Source: Zygnema cylindricum
Taxonomy: Eukaryota > Streptophyta > Zygnematophyceae > Zygnematales > Zygnemataceae
Direction: 5' to 3'
NCBI GenBank assembly: GCA_037447655.1
Contig: JBBHKE010000753.1
Coordinates: 1-48,144 of the forward strand
Length of the DNA stretch: 48,144 nucleotides
The first letter of the stretch is position 1. Each line of letters opens with the position of its first letter. The position numbers and the translations under genes were made by a program. Positions 43,393 through 48,144 of the stretch are shown one piece after another. The notes beneath the pieces were generated by a model. The model saw only the letters and a list, made by a program, of their open reading frames with translations. It searched no databases and was not told the DNA's origin.

Positions 43393-44763
43393 GATATGCG
43401 TCAAATGGGTATGAACTTTTTGACATATAATGGTGTGTATATGTGCGGATGAGTTCTTCCATTTGTTACTAGATTCAAGTGTAAAAATGAAATATTGAAC
43501 ATTACTACTTTAGCGGATGCCATGAGGCTATTGGTAGGAAGTTTATTTGACAAATAGTGGAGAAAAAAAAAAGGATTTTAATCCTCACATCCATAAACCT
43601 TCAAAGACCACTGTCGAAGGTGACTAGTAATATCTAGCATCCAACGATAAGTATTATCTAGCATCGGAGACGTTTATGACGTCGGTCACATCCAGTCCAG
43701 CTGACGAACACTCGGGTCATCTCCGCGCTCCCTTTCCAATAGAAGGGATTGTGTATTCTCAAGTCAAGCATGGAAACCTAATTTGGGAACTGACCCATAG
43801 TGAGGGGTCGTGTACGTCATAATGATTTATAGGATATAAAATTATGACCTAGAGAGAAAATTTTGAAATCCGAGCACCACAGGGATGTCGTAAAAGGGGC
43901 GCGGCAAAGAGGGTGAGAGCCAAGATAATATTGTAGGGTTAAATTATGAGTCAAGAAGAGATCATACACCGCGTAATTTAGGGGACCTAACGTTGTGGGG
44001 TGGACCCAAAAGACCAAAGAGGCCACACTTTCACCTCATGCGAAATGAAATTAGATGCACACCACCGCGCGCTTGGCAAGACAGTGTACAAGAATAGTGG
44101 GTGGAGAAAATCAGGGCACACAAAGGGAACCTGGAAAATTAGTGTGCTGCATGAGAGAGAATGAACCGACACGTGGCAGGTAGGGGGAAAGCAAAAGAGA
44201 GTAACCTCTTTTTTTTTAGTGGGAAAGCAAGAAAGTATGCAAGAAAGAACCCTCAAGGCCCAAGAGAACAGGCCACCACTTTGGCCATAGGAAAAAATAC
44301 TCCGCCATGCGCTCGACAACTGTCAAGCCCCATGGTCAAGACCATGGGAAAGAATTTCCTTGTCGACGAAACAAGCAACAAAGGTCAAATCGAAGCTCCG
44401 AATGTAAAACAAAAAGAGGGGAGAGGAAGGGAAGAGGGGAGTGGGGAAAAGGAATCAAAAACATACTTACGATTAAAAGTACGAACAAAAGAAGTTTGAT
44501 AGACAATTAGCAACTTAAAGACTTATGAATAGAGAAAAAAAGTCGAGAAATCCTGGCCAATATAGGCATTGAGCAAATGTGTAAAGGTGAATCGGGGATC
44601 GAGGAATCGTACGGAAAAGGGACACTAAGATCCCTGTGGATTGCAAGAAGGCCCGTCAAGTCTTGAACCCTGCTATAGGACAAATTTACATCCCAATACC
44701 CCCATGCAAATATGAAATTTTGGCGCATGGAATAACGGAACACGATTTTTCGTCTCATGAACT
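43393..44763. other. Unassigned sequence right of the retrotransposon
   Basis: No gene or repeat family was recognised. Open frames at 44161-44510 and 43987-44319 have no known motif. Confidence 0.4.
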
Positions 44764-45085
44764 TCTCAAAGCATAGTTCAAAAGTATGCGTATTTATAGT
44801 AGGCTTTTGGTCCGCGTGTTTATTGTAAGTTGTGTTATGGGATTTTCATGTGATCTTCTTAGATTGCTACTTTGATCAGCGACCATCCGATCGTCTTTAT
44901 ATGACGGTGTAAATAAAACTTTTTCGTCCGAGTGTTTTAATTGGTCCAATTTTTGGTCCGAATGTTTTAATTGGTCCGAATAGGTCCGAATACAATATGG
45001 GTCTTAGGGTCATATTGCATGTTTTGCATACAATAGGTATATTGTATGGGCCTACTTTCACCTACTTTTGAACTCTGTCTCAAAG
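44764..45085. mobile_element. hAT-like MITE, second family, copy 2 (306 bp)
   Basis: Element 44772-45077 is flanked by a perfect 8 bp duplication TCTCAAAG (44764-44771 and 45078-45085). Ends CATAGTTCAAAAGTA and, reversed, CAGAGTTCAAAAGTAGGTG. Internal TTTTCATGTGATCTTCTTAG is shared with the copy at 29.3 kb. Confidence 0.9.
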
Positions 45086-45390
45086 CCATCCCTCCATACA
45101 CATGTAAATCCCTCCATACACATGTAAAAGTTGAGAACATTGCCGTCTCATTCCCATTCGCCCAAATTGGTGAATTAAATGTAGACCTCTGTTCGATCTG
45201 CAAAAAAGGCCGAGGGTAGTGTACAATTTTTTGTGGGCAAGGAAATAATAATTGGGTCCACAAGGGGAAATTTTAAAAATTGCCGTTTTGACCTTAAACT
45301 CCTCATTTTTGGCATAGTCCTATTTTCCTTCGATTTCAGGCATTCGCTGTACGCACTTGAACCTTGCTAATTCTTTCCCTCCGATATTCC

Positions 45391-46393
45391 GCTACCACTC
45401 TAGTTGTCCAATTCGTACGGATTTCGACCTTTTTTGGAAAACTACCTAGTATTCGCTACACTGCGAATCGTTATTAGCGTTGAGAAATTATTAGTGTAAA
45501 GAAAAAATTAGCGTCATTCATTCTAATTTAGTGCTAGGAGACGTGGCAGATTATGGTCCACGTCCTTAAATAGTGTAGTTTATTCTATTTAAGTTATTAA
45601 TGTCAAAATTTTGGGGTGCCGATATAGAGTTTATAACGCTAATAACGATTCGCGGTGTAGTTTCGTAGTTTTTCACAAATTTCGTACTTTTTACTGTACG
45701 GGCTGTACAAAAATGTACGTTAAGCGTGACCCTAAAAAAATGTTAAACAATCTGAAATTGGTACGGACGATATTTGGAAATGTACGAAGCTATATGGAAA
45801 CCCGTTCCCTAATAACCGTAAAATTAAAAAAAATCTAACATTGTTGTACTGAAATATCCGCGAACGTACGAAAATGTACCCTGGAAACCGTTTAAATCTC
45901 GTTTAACTAACCCTAAAATGCACGAAAATGCACGGCAATGTGAATACATGTACGGAAAATGTGGCGAAGCTCTACTGAATATTACAGGAATGTACGACAA
46001 CGTACCCCAAAAAATGTACAACAAATAATCGTAAAAGGTATGGAGATATACGGTTACAGTACATAGATGTACGATGTACAAAAATCTAAAACAGTTGATA
46101 TTAAATATACGCAATGTACTAGAATGTACCCTATAAACCGTAAAATCCCCTAAAACTCTTAAATAACTCTAAAATGTACTAACATACAGGGACACTGTAC
46201 GAAACTGTACCAAACTTTACGGAAACTGTACGAACATGAATTTCGTACCAAACTTTACGGAAACTGTACGAACACAAATTTTATAAAATTTCAAGATCGT
46301 TTGATGCGCACTGTACGTAGTAATCGTTAGTTGCGTTTTATGCGTTAATTTACTTCGTGCGTTTTATGCACATTAGACATCTTTGGCTTCTAC
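45391..46393. mobile_element. hAT-like element, GTAC-rich family, copy 2, carrying a nested MITE
   Basis: Element 45399-46385. Probable 8 bp duplications GCTACCAC and GCTTCTAC match at 6 of 8. Start TCTAGTTGTCCAATTCGTAC and the end region TTTCAAGATCGTTTGATGCG match copy 1 at 25.8-26.5 kb. A TA-flanked MITE at 45459-45657 interrupts it at ATTCGCTA. A 38 bp tandem duplication lies near 46207-46282. Confidence 0.78.
45459..45657. mobile_element. TA-flanked MITE (199 bp), nested
   Basis: Ends CACTGCGAATCGTTATTAGC / CACCGCGAATCGTTATTAGC inverted, TA outside both. It shares its interior, reversed, with the copy at 34.1 kb, and sits inside the hAT-like element at 45.4-46.4 kb. Confidence 0.9.
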
Positions 46394-47744
46394 TCTCTTT
46401 GAGCCCCTTCCACTAATGCATCAGATTTACTCCCTGACTGAGCACCATGGCAACCAAGCTTAACAGCCGCCAAACTTAACAACCTTGACGGATTCGTTTA
46501 CAATCAATTACCCTCCCTCTCTTTCCCTATTCAACCCTCAGCTTTTAACAACACATGCAAAAGAATGTCAACTCAGATCGAAGTGTGCGACAAAGGACGT
46601 AAAAAACGAGTGAGACGGCAATGGAGGTTTGAATTAATTTTTTAGTAAGGGGCACTCAACTTTACAAGATAGACAAAAGTTGGAAGTTAATGTGACGCTG
46701 AGTTTATCTAAGTGATAGTCCCACTATGAGATTAAATAGGAATGTTTGGCCTAATCACAAACCTTTGGTGAGCGACACCATTTGGTTATGAGTTGGTCAA
46801 AATCTTGTCTAGCAATCCTATAACCCCATGCTTGACACTAGAAAGGCGCCATCGGCCCAAAGCCCCTTCTCCGCGGATCTAAAAAATCTTAGATCCATGG
46901 ATTGGGCCCGTGCCCTTGGGTTTAAGCCGCTATCCTAACCTGCCCGAAAGGTACAACCTGTACCATCTTGACAAGCCGAATGTATCTAGGCTAGGACAGA
47001 CGGTGACTCTTTGGAGGAGCCACCCATAGCCTGACTTGTTTCCTTACCTAACCTGTTCCCTCACCTAACCCTTAACAGGTCTAAGTCGTCGCGCCATGCG
47101 TTTGTTCCGCCAAAACCTCTTGAAGGTATCGGTCGATGAAGATTGGGAGTTCCGTTCAAGAGGAGAGGGTGTTCCAATTTCGTAGTAATGGGTCCTATCC
47201 CCCTGTGCTAGGATAGCGGTCCTCATCAATTGGTTCTCGAGGTGCCGGTTGTCTGGGCATGACAACGAAAACATTTTTCTTATCGACATCCTTTTCCTTC
47301 TTTTGTATAAAATCTAACCAATCCTCAATCCTTAAACATGTAGCAGATTGAATTAAAAAGCGCGATGTTAAACCATCTGAATCTAGGGATACAAAATGGG
47401 TGGCATGGCCAAAACTGAAAAACTATGCGCAAGGCAATATATACAAAAAAAAGCATGTGGGTGTTAATCCTTATGTATGCAATCTAAAAGAATCAGGTGG
47501 AAGTGAGTCTTTGGACTTTGGTGTTGTTTCTCCTCCAAAACTGAAATCTTTCTTACTAGGTTTGCTCAAGGGTTCTTCAGGAGTAGGTGACCTTTTGAAA
47601 GCTCAATGGTACTGCGCGGTCTTAATGGGAGAGGATTTTCCTCTTCTTCTTCCTTCCGGCCATGGCTAATTCACTCTCAAAATTTTGACTTGCAATCCTA
47701 ACTGAAAACTGAAAACTGAACACTGAACACTTGGAGACAATCTT
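46394..47744. other. Region left of a minus-strand PBS; possible decayed retroelement interior
   Basis: If the LTR element read at the right edge extends here, this is its interior on the minus strand. Between about 47440 and 47640 the minus strand has a Ser/Pro/Lys-rich frame (SPTPEEPLSKPSKKDFSF), and 47065-47289 (minus) is open for 74 codons. Neither carries a domain I recognise. The plus-strand frame 47400-47669 overlaps and is equally unassigned. Confidence 0.3.
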
Positions 47745-47756
47745 GCTTTGATACCA
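47745..47756 (-). other. Primer-binding site of a minus-strand LTR element
   Basis: The minus strand reads TGGTATCAAAGC, one mismatch from the 3' end of plant initiator tRNA-Met (TGGTATCAGAGC), the usual plant copia primer. It lies 2 bp from a CA that would end the LTR. Confidence 0.6.
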
Positions 47757-47758
47757 GA

Positions 47759-48144
47759 TGAAAGAATGACAAGTAAAACGGAGTGCGCAAACTCACCATC
47801 TTTATAAGTGGAAGTAAAACGTAATTCACAAGAGATGACACTTCTCACAAACACAACAAAGATCACAACACTTGAAACACTGATTTTGTACCTCAACCAG
47901 AAACGTTTATATTTAACCAAGTTTTTCTTCAGACACTAACTCCTACTTACAAAACTTAAAATCTTACATGGGCAAATGCCCGCAAGACAAACATACTTTA
48001 TAAAAACTATGTTTCACTGACGAACAACTACTACCTCAAGATGTTTCACACGTCTGTATATAGAACGAAGCACATAAGCGAAACTCCACGCACGGAACTA
48101 AGGGCCATCTGTACAGTTTAACACCTGAAGTGAAACAAGCCCTC
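47759..48144 (-). repeat. Probable 5' LTR end of a minus-strand element, continues past the right edge
   Basis: On the minus strand the sequence ends ...GTCATTCTTTCA two bases before the PBS, fitting an LTR ending in CA. Its start is outside the window and the second LTR is not seen. Confidence 0.45.

Noticed and set aside
36940-43397. 5 bp target duplication around the copia element
   Set aside because: TGACC before and GATAT after do not match; either lost, recombined, or the 3' end is altered.
1-48144. CRISPR arrays, operons, rRNA or organellar genes
   Set aside because: Repeats seen are transposon ends or minisatellites without spacer structure; split LRR gene and retroelements show nuclear eukaryotic DNA.

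Overview
This is AT-rich, repeat-dense eukaryotic nuclear DNA. Three signs point to the green lineage: plant-type leucine-rich repeats (LRRs) behind an SW..C.YW.G..C cap, GT-AG introns of up to 5.8 kb, and plant-like Ty1/copia retroelements. Huge introns and an ancient-looking, transposon-filled background suggest a non-flowering streptophyte (charophyte, bryophyte, lycophyte or fern) more than a compact angiosperm. A brown alga, where single-LRR exons are also known, is a weaker alternative. Nothing prokaryotic, organellar or CRISPR-like was seen.

Left half, 1 to about 28.3 kb, minus strand: one long gene, of which only the 5' part is in the window. I reconstructed 17 exons by hand: a signal peptide (28265-28337), an LRR N-terminal cap (24220-24346), and 15 exons that each carry one LRR. 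Most are 69 or 72 bp and begin and end in phase 2, so each is a removable in-frame cassette. Coding sequence is only about 1.3 kb of 28 kb. The gene runs off the left edge, so the transmembrane segment and any kinase domain are not visible. One LRR exon (5834-5904) is 71 bp, one base short of frame. Introns hold a decayed Ty1/copia remnant (12.5-15.5 kb), a 1.2 kb polypurine tract (7.5-8.7 kb), minisatellites and miniature DNA transposons.

Middle, 28.3-36.9 kb: a CpG-rich island covers exon 1 and its upstream side. Beyond it is intergenic DNA packed with miniature inverted-repeat elements, a 108 bp near-perfect palindrome, and direct repeats. No host gene is recognisable there.

Right, 36.9-43.4 kb: a nearly complete Ty1/copia LTR retrotransposon on the plus strand. 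Its two LTRs differ by about 2.5% plus one 31 bp duplication. Its primer-binding site matches the anticodon arm of initiator tRNA-Met (half-tRNA priming, as in Drosophila copia). Gag, protease, integrase, reverse transcriptase and RNase H are all recognisable, but nonsense codons and frameshifts break pol. The last 4.7 kb hold more miniature elements, one nested inside another, and at the right edge the PBS and end of a minus-strand LTR element.

Two kinds of non-autonomous DNA transposon recur: a TA-flanked family with CACCGCGAATCG-type termini (seven copies plus one partial), and two families with 8 bp target duplications typical of hAT elements. Exons, boundaries and repeat ends were read by eye and are not supported by transcripts or database searches.
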